Below are positions 11,200-22,696 of a DNA stretch of 64,000 nt, one piece after another. The stretch spans positions 2,418,001 through 2,482,000 of the forward strand of contig JAPNXP010000014.1 in assembly GCA_028753945.1 (NCBI GenBank), written 5' to 3'. The notes under the pieces were generated by a model. It had not been told where the DNA came from. It saw only the letters and a list, made by a program, of their open reading frames with translations, and made no database searches. Both the position numbers and the translations under genes were made by a program. Every line of letters begins with the position of its first letter. Position 1 is the first letter of the stretch. This DNA comes from Hexactinellida sp. DTS-2022 (Eukaryota; Porifera; Hexactinellida).

Positions 11200-11774
11200 G
11201 GTTTAGGGTTCATAAGCAAAAATTTCGGAAATACTCGGCACTTCATTAGTGGGATATTCCCTATAAGATATATTTACAGAAGATACCGATGTTTTATTAA
11301 CCTATAAATTGCCACTGTTATATTGACTTTTTCTAACAGTCGACTCCGCTTAATAGAGCCATGGGTTAATAGATTGAGAATAATGGGACACATTTTAACT
11401 AATATGCTTTTAATAAGTGATAATTTCTCAAAGGTGTTCCATTATATGATGTATATTTTATATAAAATTTATTCTAACGTAGAGAAATTTATATAAGTTG
11501 TTAATGAAAAGTTTACCGTGCGATGTCATGCTCACAATATTTTCCTTATAAAACCAATAGACCCATGCCGCTATATCAAACTACACCTATATGCAAAATT
11601 TCATCCCTCTACATAGTATAGTATGGTATTTTCCTACTATACAAAACTAATGTTATCTAAAGGTTATAAACGAATATTCCTTTCAGACTTTTCAGTCTAA
11701 GATTCGATCAAACGTGCAATCGTTTCGAAACGAACGAAATATTCGGTATATTTGTTTCAGCCCTATTTAAGATA

Positions 11775-12190
11775 TTTACTACCGCGCTTCGCTTGCTAGG
11801 TCGCTTCGCGGTAGAACACAACCACACACCAACCGCAAAGCGGTTGGTGTGTGGTTTATATACTTCTAACATAGATTATAAAGCATAAATAGGCCTAAAA
11901 TAGTCAAATTTAACAATGTGAAAATTTTGTGAATACGTCATCATGCAATAATGAGTAATCATCTGGTGTGACCAACGTGTTCGCATCATTAATGTACATC
12001 TTCTATTAAATTTTCAGATTTCTATCTCTTAGAGACGGAAATTATGTGCAATTAAGTGAATTTTAACAGTTCTCGAAATGTGACAATGACGTCATAACTT
12101 GTCGAGCTGTGAGAAATTTTGAGTGAAAACCTCAAATTGTTGACGGGTGCCAAAAGTTACCCCTATATGCCAAAAATCACATTTTTAAAC
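11775..12190. repeat. Dispersed repeat with GCGAAGCG hairpin end, copy 1 (Helitron-like?)
   Basis: The segment starts with inverted GC-rich words (CCGCGCTTCGC, GGTCGCTTCGCGG, ACCGCAAAGCGGT), then runs into an AT-rich body that is found again at 34437-34820 with clear but diverged similarity (CTTCTAACATA, GGCCTAAAATAGTCAAATTT, ATATGCCAAAAATCACATT). GCGAAGCG hairpins recall Helitron 3' ends, but a clean TC...CTAG pair was not found. Confidence 0.5.
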
Positions 12191-12264
12191 CGGAAACCTA
12201 ATGCTTTTTTAATTTTTATAATTGGAGCCTCTCAGACTCCAGTTAAAAACCCCAAGATCGCGAC

Positions 12265-13461
12265 CAGGGGCGAGGCCAGCCTCAACTGTTTTGTGGGGCT
12301 TAAGCCCCTGGGCAATTACTCAAAAAATAGAGGTCCAACGAAACCTCAAAAGTATCTAATAATATTTGACCCATCCCACAGCTGTATTATACTACATTTC
12401 GATACTCGATTGCTGATTTTTCGAATCGATTGGATTGCCCATAGTTTAGATAGATTGGAACTCAATCAAAGGACCTGGATCGATTTTATTTCTGTTTCTC
12501 GATTGGTGTAATATTTTACACAAATTGATTGACAAATAAGATCTAACATTTCTCAAATCATTATTGCAACTTGGTTGTCAGTTTCAGACAATCTGTATAC
12601 CCTTTATATATTTTTTTTTTAAAAATCAACATCAGAATTTTCGATATTTCGATTCTTTAATCCAAGGGGATGTTCAAATGCGAATAGTATCTAGTTACTG
12701 CTGAAATGCATAAATAGTGGTGGCTCTGAGTGACTAATAAAGAATCGATTAGAATTTTAACTAAAATAATATATAACTAGGTAATAACATGTAAATATTA
12801 TGATCAACCGACCTAAATAACTTAGAAAAATCGAGAAAAACTCATGAAAATTCGATATAAAAACCTTATCAAATCGATTGCGATTATCAATGGTCAATAT
12901 CAATTGGATTTTTCAGGTGCAGCGTCTATTGTGCAACCCACGATATCGGTTGGATTGGATTGACAACCTGATTACAAAGGAATATTGACTAATTATATAT
13001 GAATTATTTGGTCTAAAGCAGGGCTCTCCAACCGTTTTCATTATTGTATTAAATTGAGACCTGCTTCTATTTGGAATTAATTAATTTGTCAATTTCTAAT
13101 TGTAAATTTGAATCACTCGAAACATTATCATTACCATTAAAATATATATCAGTATTGAACAAAAATGCAATTGGACTCATAACTAAATATTGGCGGCCTG
13201 CATATTTTGCTCCTGCGGGCCGAAGTCTGGTAACCCCTGGTCTAAAGAATAAATTAAAGAAAAATACTAAAGTATATGAGAACATTGATATCTAAAATAT
13301 TAATTTCAGAAATTATCAAATTAAATTTAGCAATGTTGTACTATTTTATACGTAAACACCATAAGTAATTAGGGGGCTAACTTTATACAGTTTTGGGGGG
13401 CTAAATTTCGGATTGGTGGGGCTTAGCCCCAAAGCCCCTCCCCCCCCTGGCCTCGCCACTG
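12265..13461. mobile_element. hAT MITE with nested insertions
   Basis: The termini CAGGGGCGAGGCCAG and the complement CAGTGGCGAGGCCAG are flanked by an exact 8-bp duplication, ATCGCGAC (12257-12264 and 13462-13469). The interior contains a decayed ATCGATTGG-type repeat tract (about 12395-12970) and a younger nested hAT MITE at 13019-13239. Confidence 0.88.
13019..13239. mobile_element. Nested hAT MITE
   Basis: The termini CAGGGCTCTCCAACCG and CAGGGGTTACCAGACTTC (complement) are flanked by an exact 8-bp duplication, GTCTAAAG (13011-13018 and 13240-13247). It lies inside the MITE 12265-13461, so it inserted later. Confidence 0.9.
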
Positions 13462-13723
13462 ATCGCGACGTTTCAGTTCTTATCTCAATGAGTCTATGGT
13501 TTTAATGGTATAGATAGATATAGATTAAAATATCAATTTATAATCTTAAGTGGGAAACTTGTGGAACCTGAAATTTTGCTAAACAGATTTACACTATATT
13601 GAGTTAACTGTGTACTTTAGTTGATAACTGTATTCTTATTTTCCTTTACAGTTTTTATTTGAATATTTTGTAATTATTATATACATCCTGCGAAGCATCT
13701 TACCATTCCCTTTAATTTCTTAG

Positions 13724-13998
13724 GTTTTTGAGAATCTCGATTCCACACAAAAAGATAATCGTCGGTATTTAGACGCAATAAATGCAATGAGCACAGACAG
13801 TGAACATCTAAATAATCAATATGAGGAAGAGAAATTGAAGCGCCGTCAAAAAGATTCAGATCTAATTAAAATCGAGGAAACATATGATCGTGAAATTATA
13901 AAACTTAAGCAAGAACTTGATTTCCAAATTCACCAATGTAAACAGTTTTCTGCCAAGAATAAGTCTCTGAGTGAAAATTTACAACGAGCGGAAGAAAG
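13724..13998 (+). CDS. Coiled-coil host gene, internal exon (first of three seen)
   Basis: The exon follows the acceptor TTTCTTAG and ends at the donor GAAG|GTATCT, leaving two bases of a codon. It encodes 91 residues starting VFENLDSTQKDNRRYLDAI, rich in E, K, Q and L, with heptad-like spacing over most of its length (EEEKLKRRQKDSDLIKIEE, then LKQELDFQIHQCKQF). It joins in phase to the exon at 35138. The protein is probably a structural or adaptor coiled-coil protein, but I do not recognise the family. The 5' exons were not identified in the transposon-rich sequence to the left and may lie outside the window. Confidence 0.7.
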
Positions 13999-14431
13999 GT
14001 ATCTAACACATAATTAATGAATTGAGATGATAATTTATTATATAAAATCGTTTCCTTCTAAAAATCATTTAATACAATATGGAATCTTCACTTGAGTTAT
14101 TCTAAGCCTTCCATTTTGCAGTTTTGATGTAATTTTAACTACAATTTGCAAACATTGAGGCGAATTGTAATTTGAATCAACTAAGTATACTTCACACTTC
14201 AAAATGCGCATTAATCTTTGGACATTTGTTCCGATCAGGCCTGTAGCCAGAAAGTAATAGTGGTTGGGGCTATGAGAATTGAGGGGTGGCTGAGCTTCAT
14301 ATATTATAAAAACCTAGCCATATTCAACAGAGTTTACATGGACAGTAAGAATTCTAGGGGAGGCCCCTTGTCCCCACTCCCCCTGGCTACAGTTCTGTTT
14401 CGATATATTATAAATAACGATAAACTCATTA

Positions 14432-14726
14432 CAGTAAACCCTCTCTAATATAAGCATTTCCATTCCAAAAATTATCATCCGATTGATGAATTTATTCGGA
14501 CAATTGAAGTAATTTTATTTTTGATAACTATAACATTGTACTATGTATTACAAACAATATTGTGATACTGTAGGAGATAACATGAACTTCACTAACCCGA
14601 ACCTTGTTAAGACAATTTTAATTTTCCAAAAATAAAATTCTAATTCAAAATCATTCTCTTTATCTATCCTAAAATTGTTTGATCTTCTGTTGAGATTACG
14701 AGGACCTGATTAGTGAGGATTTACTG
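14432..14726. mobile_element. pogo/Tigger-type MITE
   Basis: The termini CAGTAAACCCTCTCTAATA and the complement CAGTAAATCCTCACTAATCA lie between TA dinucleotides (14430-14431 and 14727-14728), as expected for pogo-like elements. The interior is AT-rich and non-coding. Confidence 0.75.
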
Positions 14727-14807
14727 TAATTTGTCAATTAACCCACATTTTAGACAAATTTGGCTACGTTTAAAATGACCCCCACTTTAGCATTTGTTTG
14801 CTAAACT

Positions 14808-15000
14808 AGGTTTTTTTTATGGTTGAGACCTTGGTGCAACTCAGGGCGGCCTTGGTGTAACTCAACACTGCAGCGACCGCGGCCGACCCTTAATCGTGGT
14901 GTAACTCAACACTGCAGAGGCCGCTGCCGACCGGAATCGTTGTGTAACACCAAAAAACTTTGATAGAAATTTTACACCAAGATCGGCCTTAAAAAACACT
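14808..15000. repeat. 190-bp dispersed repeat with duplicated CAACACTGCAG block, copy 1
   Basis: The ends GGTTTTTTTT and AAAAAACAC are complementary. Inside, GGTGTAACTCAACACTGCAG occurs twice about 50 bp apart with CCGCGGCCGAC-like words between. It is much richer in GC than its surroundings. The close second copy is at 61323-61516. No transposon superfamily was recognised. Confidence 0.7.
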
Positions 15001-15271
15001 GCTAACAATTTAACTAATAAAATATATTTATTTGAAGGAGTTAAGTTTAAGTGGAGGTTGTAATTACATAATTCATTATAAAAACAATTACATTAAATTG
15101 TTATTCGAAAACAGTAACGGCGCTAGCCAGCCGCCACAGCACAGTGGTTTAAAACGGCATTTTGTAGGGAATAGGTATTTGGGTGCCAGATAGACTTATA
15201 AAATGTATTATGAGCCTATAGGTTATCGCCAATTTGGAATTGATTGGCCATATTATTATTGAGATATCTTA

Positions 15272-15853
15272 TATGTAGACCGTCTATTTCTAGACCAGGT
15301 TTTCTTACATATACATTAGTATTACCCATAAAAAGCAGGGCAAGTGGTCTACAGAATTTATGGACGGTCTACAATTTTTTGGCTTATTTGTATGGGCTTT
15401 TATCAGTGTTCGGAAAAAAACGCCCTTTTCTAGAAAGACCGGGGCAGGTGAAAAAAACCGGTTTTTTCCGGAAAAAACCGCACTTTTCTGGACTTTTCAG
15501 CCTTTTTCTATTGACTGGCCTACGCGTAATTAATAAACGTATTTCGGTGTACTTAGTGGTTAATCCACTAACCTTTGTATAACATTAGGGATCCACTCTC
15601 AAAAGTCCTAAATTTAACAATCGTTGGTGTAGAATCTCTATAAAATATCTGTCTCTTGTATATAGAAGCTGACCATAAATGGGCCTCTAGTGTTGCCATA
15701 TATGGTTATAAGTGGGTTTTTTCCAAATTTACTGCCCTTTTCCGGGGTGGGAAAAACCGGTTTTTCCGGTTTTTTCCAGGGTTTTTTTCCGGGGTGGTCT
15801 TTTCTGGCATACACTGGCTTTTATATACCGTCTAGAAATACACCGTCTACATA
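15272..15853. mobile_element. GTAGACCGTCTA-terminated MITE with nested insertion
   Basis: The termini TATGTAGACCGTCTATTTCT and the complement TATGTAGACGGTGTATTTCT flank about 160 bp of own sequence, which also contains internal GGTCTACAGAATTTATGGAC copies. A hAT MITE (15404-15816) sits inside. A second copy without the insertion is at 39137-39287, which gives a natural empty site. Confidence 0.7.
15404..15816. mobile_element. hAT MITE rich in CCGGTTTTTTCC
   Basis: The termini CAGTGTTCGGAAAAAAAC and CAGTGTATGCCAGAAAAG (complement) are flanked by an exact 8-bp duplication, GCTTTTAT (15396-15403 and 15817-15824). The subterminal regions repeat CCGGTTTTTTCCGG-like words. Confidence 0.88.
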
Positions 15854-16243
15854 CAAGGATGCTCATTATTATTTCTGTATGGTTTAGCTTACCAAACTAT
15901 GACGTCATCAATATTAATATATATATATTTTTTAACATTTTTTATTTAGAATATACTACACATACTTCTTTAAGTACGATGGTTATTTCTTGGACTGTGT
16001 GGGGATATATATATATCAGTAATATATTTTACAGTATACAGATTACATAAAATATATAAACTAATACATTATACAGAACTTATTAGCGAAACTACTAGAA
16101 CATCAATATTAGAATTGGATTCTATTTCTTTCTTACATTTTCTCAAATGACCACATTCTCCACAGCTCGGGAAAATAATTTTTTCTGAAATTGAGCAAAA
16201 CTGGGTCACTCTCAGAAGCCAGCCTGACGAAATATCTATTACA

Positions 16244-16442
16244 GGGTTTCATACAGTGGGTATTAGGGGTGGCATTTGCCCCCCCTGCTCCTTCAAGTGC
16301 CCCCCCCCCCTAGAAAAACCACTTACACTACGAAGTTTAATTTATGCCCCCCCTTAAGAACATACATATCCCAAAGTGCCCCCCTTGAGAATTTACATAA
16401 CCCTTATTGCCCCTCTTGTATGCCAATCCTGTATGAAACACT
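16244..16442. mobile_element. hAT-like MITE inside Transib relic copy 2
   Basis: The mirrored ends contain GTTTCATACAG and CTGTATGAAAC around stretches of CCCCCC. Flanks CTATTACA (16236-16243) and GCATTACA (16443-16450) match at six of eight positions. On the minus strand the relic frame reads ...SNVM before it and RYFVRLASESDP after it, matching the continuous SNIRDVFVRLLSESDP of copy 1. Confidence 0.75.
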
Positions 16443-17074
16443 GCATTACATTCGACTCAAAACTATTTTCCTGGACAAATTCTCCCTGAATCGCCTGATC
16501 AATTTCTTGCAAGACTCTAGACCTTCTTCTGAGAAGCACTTGAGTCATAACCAGAATTACAATCGCGTATCATTTCTTCTGAATGGGCAAGCAGTTTGTG
16601 AAGAGTTGGGTAATGCTAGCCCAAGGAAAAGAATCGAGAATGAGTAGGTAGTTAATTCTACACAGATTACCGAGTTCTTCTGTATTTACTCTCCTGCCAG
16701 AATTCAAAATCCTTTGTATAGCTGCAAGTTGAGAGTGAATTATAAAGAGGGCTGGTCTATGCTGATTTTCTACCACGCTTACACACATTCAATATATTTA
16801 GCTTAACTGAAAGAGCTTTTTGGGCAACGTTACCAGTTGATGATGTACCTCCTTTAGGATTTGGTTGATCTACTTTAAGCCCTGTTTGGTCCTGAATTAA
16901 TCCACGAACAAATACCACCGATTGCTTTATATGTGCAGAGGTTGGGAACCATTGATATTTTCCAGAGTTTAGGTGATAAATTAACAAATTAAGCCACCTA
17001 ATAACACAAGTATAGGAGTGAAGTGGTGATGCTGGATTGATATCAATTGTTGAAATGGGTTCATGTGTTATGTT

Positions 17075-17500
17075 CAGGGTTGGTAGGTTTTGGCCTAATT
17101 GTTAAAACCAGGTGGTTTAAACCAGGTTTAAACTGCCCTGTCCTAAACCTAAAAATTGGACAAAACTGGTCAAAAGTGGTCAAAACATTAAATATTTTAA
17201 ATACACTATTTGGATTTTACTTTTATAGCTAATGTCATTACCGAGTATAAAGGTATTGTCTAATATAATCAACAAATACATTAGTGAATGTAATTGTAAG
17301 CGTTTAAATTTAATTAATCCATAACCCATACTAATGTTTAATAAACTTTAAACACAAATTGTTGCATTGGCTCAATATAAAAGCAATTATATTCTTCCAC
17401 TGAATACGTCAAGGTTTCATTGAGGTTTAGTCTCGTTTTAACCGGTTTTATCCACTGTCCAGTCCAAAACTGGTTTTGGACTGAACAAAACCCAACCCTG
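17075..17500. mobile_element. hAT MITE inside Transib relic copy 2
   Basis: The termini CAGGGTTGGTAGGTTTTG and CAGGGTTGGGTTTTGTTC (complement) lie between GTTATGTT (17067-17074) and ATTATGTT (17501-17508), a 7/8 match. Taking out the element and one duplication joins SLPSNQRF to NITHEPIST in frame, as in copy 1. Confidence 0.88.
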
Positions 17501-17834
17501 ATTATGTTGAAGCGTTGATTGGAGGGAAGTGAGAATAATGATTCAATGTCTTCCATTTCTCCAAACATCTCAACTGCATCTGAAATTCTCCTATTTATGG
17601 GGAATCCTTGAACAACGAGTTCACGGTCTTTAAGATAATTGTGAGTTGCGGTGCACATTTGACAACACGCTCCTCCAGCCCCGGAAAGTAATGCCGATAT
17701 ATTTCCATCAAACATAGATCGTATGATGTTGATATTGACATGATCACCATTCGCGAGATCTATTCCACTTTGCTTCATAGTTTCTGTGTCTTTGTTTATC
17801 AATTTATTCATGAAAGTACGAATGGTTTCCTCAC

Positions 17835-17990
17835 CATGGGCGGCGCGGCCGCACCCCGCACGGGTGATTCACCCGCGGGCCCCTCAACCGATTACAAAGG
17901 GGGGTCCCCTTGTTCAGGCCCCCCGGGGCCCTGACAAAGGGGACTAGTAGGTCGATCACCCGGGGGCCCCAAAAAGCCGCGCCGCCTCTG
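17835..17990. mobile_element. GC-rich hAT MITE inside Transib relic copy 2
   Basis: This 156-bp, strongly GC-rich element has termini CATGGGCGGCGCGGC and CAGAGGCGGCGCGGC (complement) and an exact 8-bp duplication, TTCCTCAC (17827-17834 and 17991-17998). Removing it restores GRECEETIRTFMNKLI in one frame on the minus strand. Its base composition differs sharply from its surroundings. Confidence 0.93.
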
Positions 17991-19018
17991 TTCCTCACAC
18001 TCCCTTCCTCCGCAGAGAAAAATGGTTATTTGTGCGAAGGAGGAATTTGGACTCGAATTTTGCCAAGCTATGTGTCCAGAATGCTTAGTAATAGATATTG
18101 GCTTGAAACAAAACCATTTGTAATTCTTAGTTGGTAGATACTTGGTTATAGATAGTGTGGCTACCGGAGCCATCTAATCTATCAGTTATTTTGAAAGTAA
18201 GGGGAAACTCTTCTGCAGATGGCGGACTAATTACGCTTAGTATTCTCTCAACGGTTTGTTTAACAAATGAAATATACGAAGTACATACACCAATTGGTTT
18301 AGACGGATTAGGATAGATGTGAATAAGATCTCGTAAAATCAAAGAATCCCTGAATTCAGCGAGCTTTTTGAAGGCGGGAAAGTTAACTCCACAAGGGAGC
18401 GACAACTGACGTAATTGAGTATACTTCCTTCTTCCTAGTTCTAATTGGTCGACTAAGGAGAGACATTTGTTGATTGGAACATCTTTTACTAATTCTTTGG
18501 CAAAGTTTCCACCAAAAGCTATACTTTTCGCGGTAGAAGCGATATCCGATCATTGCTTTCATTAGCTAAAAATTGCAATACTAATGAAGCAATTGTAATT
18601 GGGGAAGTTCCTTCACTCTCTGCTACAAGTCTAACACATTCTAAAACAGATTATAACCTTGTTCGCTGTTGCTTGATGGTTATTGATAAAAGATGCTTAC
18701 GAAATTGTTTAGAAACAGTAAAGGAAGTGACACTTTCTGTATGGCCAAGGATATTGATATTCTTTCTTGGACATGGTTGCCAGGGTATTTCATGATTCCA
18801 CCATTTATCTTCGGATAAAGATTCAATCGTTTTGTGATATTTCTTTATACAGTGCTTATTCTTCTAAATAGAGAAGAGACTGAGTCTTTCTTATCTTCAT
18901 GCAATCCAAGTACGTCCAATAATTCATTTATTGAATCATTCACATTGAAATGAATTTGCTTTAGCATGAATGCTAAATCAAGACGTGATTTCGGGTATGT
19001 GATTTTGGATTCAGCCAT

Positions 19019-20221
19019 AATAATATTTTTATTATAAACGGATTTCTGTCGATTGTAAATTAGTACAGGTTATAATATGCAAGTTTCTACTTATATTGGA
19101 ATGTGTAATATTATAATAATTTTGTAGAAATTCATGCCACAAAAGAGCATAACATATATCTGTAATAATACAAAGTTTAATGTGATGATACATTATTTAG
19201 ATATAATACCATAACTAAAATTAGATCATCTTATCCCCTAGCAACAGATAGTGTACAATGGAATGTATTATCAACCTATAGTTTCGCTAATTTTCGGGTC
19301 CTGAAATTTTACCATATCTCCAGAATATACTAGAGATCGCCTAGCAAGAGTATTTCGTTGACCTTTGATGAACTTTTTTTTTGCACACATTTATACTTCT
19401 GTCTAGACTCTAAAGTTCAAAGTGAGAATCGGACACTGGCCAATTATAAATTGCAAAAATAACAAAACTTTATGACTTACAAAAGATTAAGTTCCACTAT
19501 AACCAATAAACCATAGACGAAATCACTAGAATAAGTGTTACATGAGTAGTGATGGCAGTAAAACTAAAGATATGAAAGAATGCATATAGAAGAGATTTTA
19601 GGATTTCGAAATTCCTAAATTTAGATACATTGATTGTTTCGCTTAGTAATTCAGTTATTCACGAAATAGGCATTGAATGAATTTGAAATTTGGGTATATC
19701 CTCCTTAGACATTCTAGTATCAATGTATGATATAAGATATAATATTTATAAACAGAATTTTTTCTCTATTTCCTGCTATAAACCACTGTGCGCACAGGTG
19801 AGGCATAATTGCGTCACATGTGGGGCACAGGCTATTAAAATGGGGCCACACTCTCATTAATGAGGTGAGGCACACTTAAGGGGTGACTACACCAGGAAAT
19901 ACGATAAAACACCCAATTTTGTCGATTTCCATTCTATTTGGTAAATGTATCCCTTTTATAACATACCTGATACTGATTTAAAAGTTAAACTGACCCAATT
20001 ACTAAAATAATTTTAAATAAACCCCCCCCAAAAAAAATATTTCCTTTCTCCCAAAGTCTGAGGGTTGGGAAATTTTTTTACCTCACACTGTCTGCAAACC
20101 TTAATTTGTATTATATGTTATGTTTAATGCTGTATCATCTAATTAGATACTTATTTATATCTATATGTGCTACATTCGCATATCTATTGACTTTTTGAGG
20201 GAGAGTCGCCGCTCGGGGTAC
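19019..20221. other. Stretch without recognised gene
   Basis: AT-rich sequence upstream of the relic start. No frame with a known motif. The region near 19790-19905 holds GTGAGGCA-type words that may be a decayed MITE end, without a supported boundary. Confidence 0.35.
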
Positions 20222-20668
20222 CAGGGTTGTATCAACTCATTTTGAGTTGGCAGAATCAACTCATTTTCTTGAATGAGTTGAATGAGTTGGTGACAGCAAA
20301 ATGAATGAGTTGAATGAGTTGGTAGACAAAAAATGAGTTGATACAACCCTACTTCCGACCATGGCCAGACAACTTTCACTTTGTCGTAACATTAATGCGT
20401 AGGGAGATCCAAATTTGGCCGGATCACTTTTGAGAGCCGACCGACGCAGCTATAAATGTATTATTAAACTGAAGATTTAAGATATACGTTAGTACAATTA
20501 GTTTAATAAAAAATGAGTTGGCAGAATCAACTCATTTTCTTGATTGAGTTGAATGAGTTGGTAACAGCAAAATGAATGAGTTGAATGAGTTGGTGAAGGA
20601 AATTTGAATGAGTTGGTAGACAAAAAATGAGTTGTTTTGCCAACTCAAAATGAGTTGATACAACCCTG
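20222..20668. mobile_element. hAT MITE of the TGAGTTG-repeat family, composite
   Basis: It starts CAGGGTTGTATCAACTCA and ends TGAGTTGATACAACCCTG, with a further inner end at 20350 (GAGTTGATACAACCCT). The interior is dominated by AATGAGTTGAATGAGTTGG repeats in two tracts separated by about 150 bp of ordinary sequence. Flanks CGGGGTAC and CGGGTACC suggest a slightly altered duplication. The frames on the minus strand are repeat translations. Confidence 0.65.
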
Positions 20669-21808
20669 CGGGTACCCCCTATTTCTTCCCAGATCTCCGG
20701 GTCTTTTTGCCGCTTGATGTCGAAATTATTTGATCCACTACTCCGATTTTCAAAAAATCTGCTGTTTTCTGTAGATCTCAAAAGGTACTCGCGATTGAGC
20801 TTGGCGTTTTTCCTTAAAAGTTACTTACTAATGATCCATAAATTTTCAATTCTTGGGTGTATTTCTATCATAGGTATAGCAACCTGAATATCATTTTTTT
20901 AGATATATCAATGTTTTGTCAACTCAATTGCGCATTTGACTGTCAAATGAGCCATTTATACACTAAACACTATTAAACACAAATTTTTATTTTCGTAACA
21001 TTGTCATCTTATACTATACTATGAAAAGTTGGAATTTACTGAGTAGTTTTTTTATATTTTATTGCACTTTTGGCTGTTTCTCTGCTGTGCGAACAGACAT
21101 AGAAAATTTCAAGTATTAATGTTCCGTAGTTTTGGTAGAAGTGATCCCTTCAGGACTCGCCTCAGGTGGGACACTGGCCCCACCTGGCCCCACACTCGTG
21201 CCGCCTCTGCTCGAACACAAGTATTTTGACACTATTACCATTATTGAGTCTTAAAATTGGTCTTTTATGGAATGAACAAAGCCTCAATTTTTGAGTTAAA
21301 TTTCTCTTCCCCAACATAATTATGCACTTTTCAGAAGGCTTATAATTTCTATTCATTCGCGAGAGTAAAAATTTTTAACTCCTTCCACCTTGGGCCACTT
21401 TTCTCTAGTTACATTTATGGTGTTGAGCTACACATTTTACACAGGCTGATAACTTTCACATGGAGATGAAGAATTGGGAAGATATTTTCCAATATGGATA
21501 GTTTCGATATCCAGAATTTGAACCTGACCCAGACGTAGAGGATTTCTTGTAGTTTGATTGCTCTCCCATCCATGTATGCACCATTTTAATATAATTATTG
21601 TGAGATACTGATTTGCATAAATACTTCTTTCCAACGGTGAGCATTTTGATTAACTCTAGTAGCCAATAACATTATGATTGTTGCTAAATGTGCACCATAT
21701 ATCCCGCGTTATCCGACTTGAATCTGCCATACTTTTGACATGACATATCCAGTTGGATATCTAATAATAACACCATCACTTTTCAAGATATAAGCACATC
21801 ATCCGACC

Positions 21809-22015
21809 CAGGGTTGTATCAACTCAATTTGAGTTGGCAGAATCAACTCATTTTCTTGAATGAATTGAATGAGTTGGTAACAGCAAAATGAATGAGTTGA
21901 ATGAGTTGGTAACAGCAAAATGAATGAGTTGAATGAGTTGGTAACAGCAAAATGAATGAGTTGGTAGACAAAAAATGAGTTGTTTTGCCAACTCAAAATG
22001 AGTTGATACAACCCT
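21809..22015. mobile_element. hAT MITE of the TGAGTTG-repeat family
   Basis: The termini CAGGGTTGTATCAACTCA and GAGTTGATACAACCCT are flanked by an exact 8-bp duplication, ATCCGACC (21801-21808 and 22016-22023). The interior is three near-identical copies of a 37-bp unit ending AATGAGTTG. Non-coding. Confidence 0.88.
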
Positions 22016-22391
22016 ATCCGACCATTGTTTATTAAGCTCTATGGAAACTGAATATCTAAATGAAGCTATCTTCTCAAATGTAGCCGTGAGCTGATACCTG
22101 AATTCTATAAGGTGTAAATTTTTCTGAATTAAGAGAAGACCGAATACATTTTTTTAAATCAATGCAACGTGCAACTCTCTTCTTTGGAGTCTCAGAAGGC
22201 AAACGCGAATCCTGCAGCGAATACTATAACTCTTACCCTGGCGTTTCTTTTGTTGGCGTCTCGTTTTTCAAAATAATTACTACCTTTACACTTCTCTTGG
22301 AGACTCCCTGTCCACTCTCAATTCGCAAACTCAACAATTTCTTATCACGAATCTGTTCCAGTCTAAGGATTCGCTCGTCATTATGGATTTT

Positions 22392-22517
22392 TCTAGGATT
22401 GTATAAAAAGGTGGGGGGGGCATTTTGAAGATTATATGTATAAGGGGGGCATCCTACCTGGGAAGTAAACCGGGAATGGGGTGCAATTTTACCCCGCGCC
22501 CCCTATAAAAATCCTGG
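22392..22517. repeat. Possible short MITE with CTAGGATT ends
   Basis: The left end CTAGGATTGTATAAAAAGG and the right complement CCAGGATTTTTATAGGGGG are imperfect inverted repeats around G-runs and C-runs. No duplication was identified. Confidence 0.4.
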
Positions 22518-22696
22518 TCATGTTATGCCATTAATCCTTAAATTCCTAATTTTGTCACCATAGGTTTCAGTATTTCCTCTTGGAAGATCAATTTTCACTT
22601 GTTTGGCATATTTTAGTATACTAATTTAATAATGAGGACCACAGACGGACAAGTCAACAAAATATAGAATTTAAAGATATGCAGTAAGGTCGTATG

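Larger units (their letters stand above)
16133..19018 (-). pseudogene. Transib/RAG1-superfamily transposase relic, copy 2
   Basis: The minus-strand coding remnant runs from an ATG at 19016-19018 (MAESKITYPKSRLDLAFML) to a TAA at 16133-16135. Subtracting three inserted MITEs leaves about 690 codons, a length typical of Transib and shorter than full RAG1. Landmarks in order: DGSGSHTIYNQ with the first Asp codon at 18172-18174; CFKPISI...W-N-SSPNSSF near 18050; MFDGN with the second Asp near 17715; CQMC near 17660; ITHEPISTIDI then PLHSYTC near 17030; TLHKLLAHSEE near 16595; FSEEGLESCKKLIRRF near 16525; and VRLASESDPVLLNFRK near 16190. Several frameshifts and stops occur, for example after DGSGSH and near LHKLLAH, so the gene is dead. 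The insertions at 16244-16442, 17075-17500 and 17835-17990 each interrupt a block that is continuous in copy 1 or in the reconstructed frame. No terminal repeats were found. Confidence 0.78.

Noticed and set aside
20225-22015. Regularly spaced TGAGTTG repeats resembling a CRISPR or satellite array
   Set aside because: They lie within MITE termini, one copy with an exact 8-bp duplication; there are no unique spacers.
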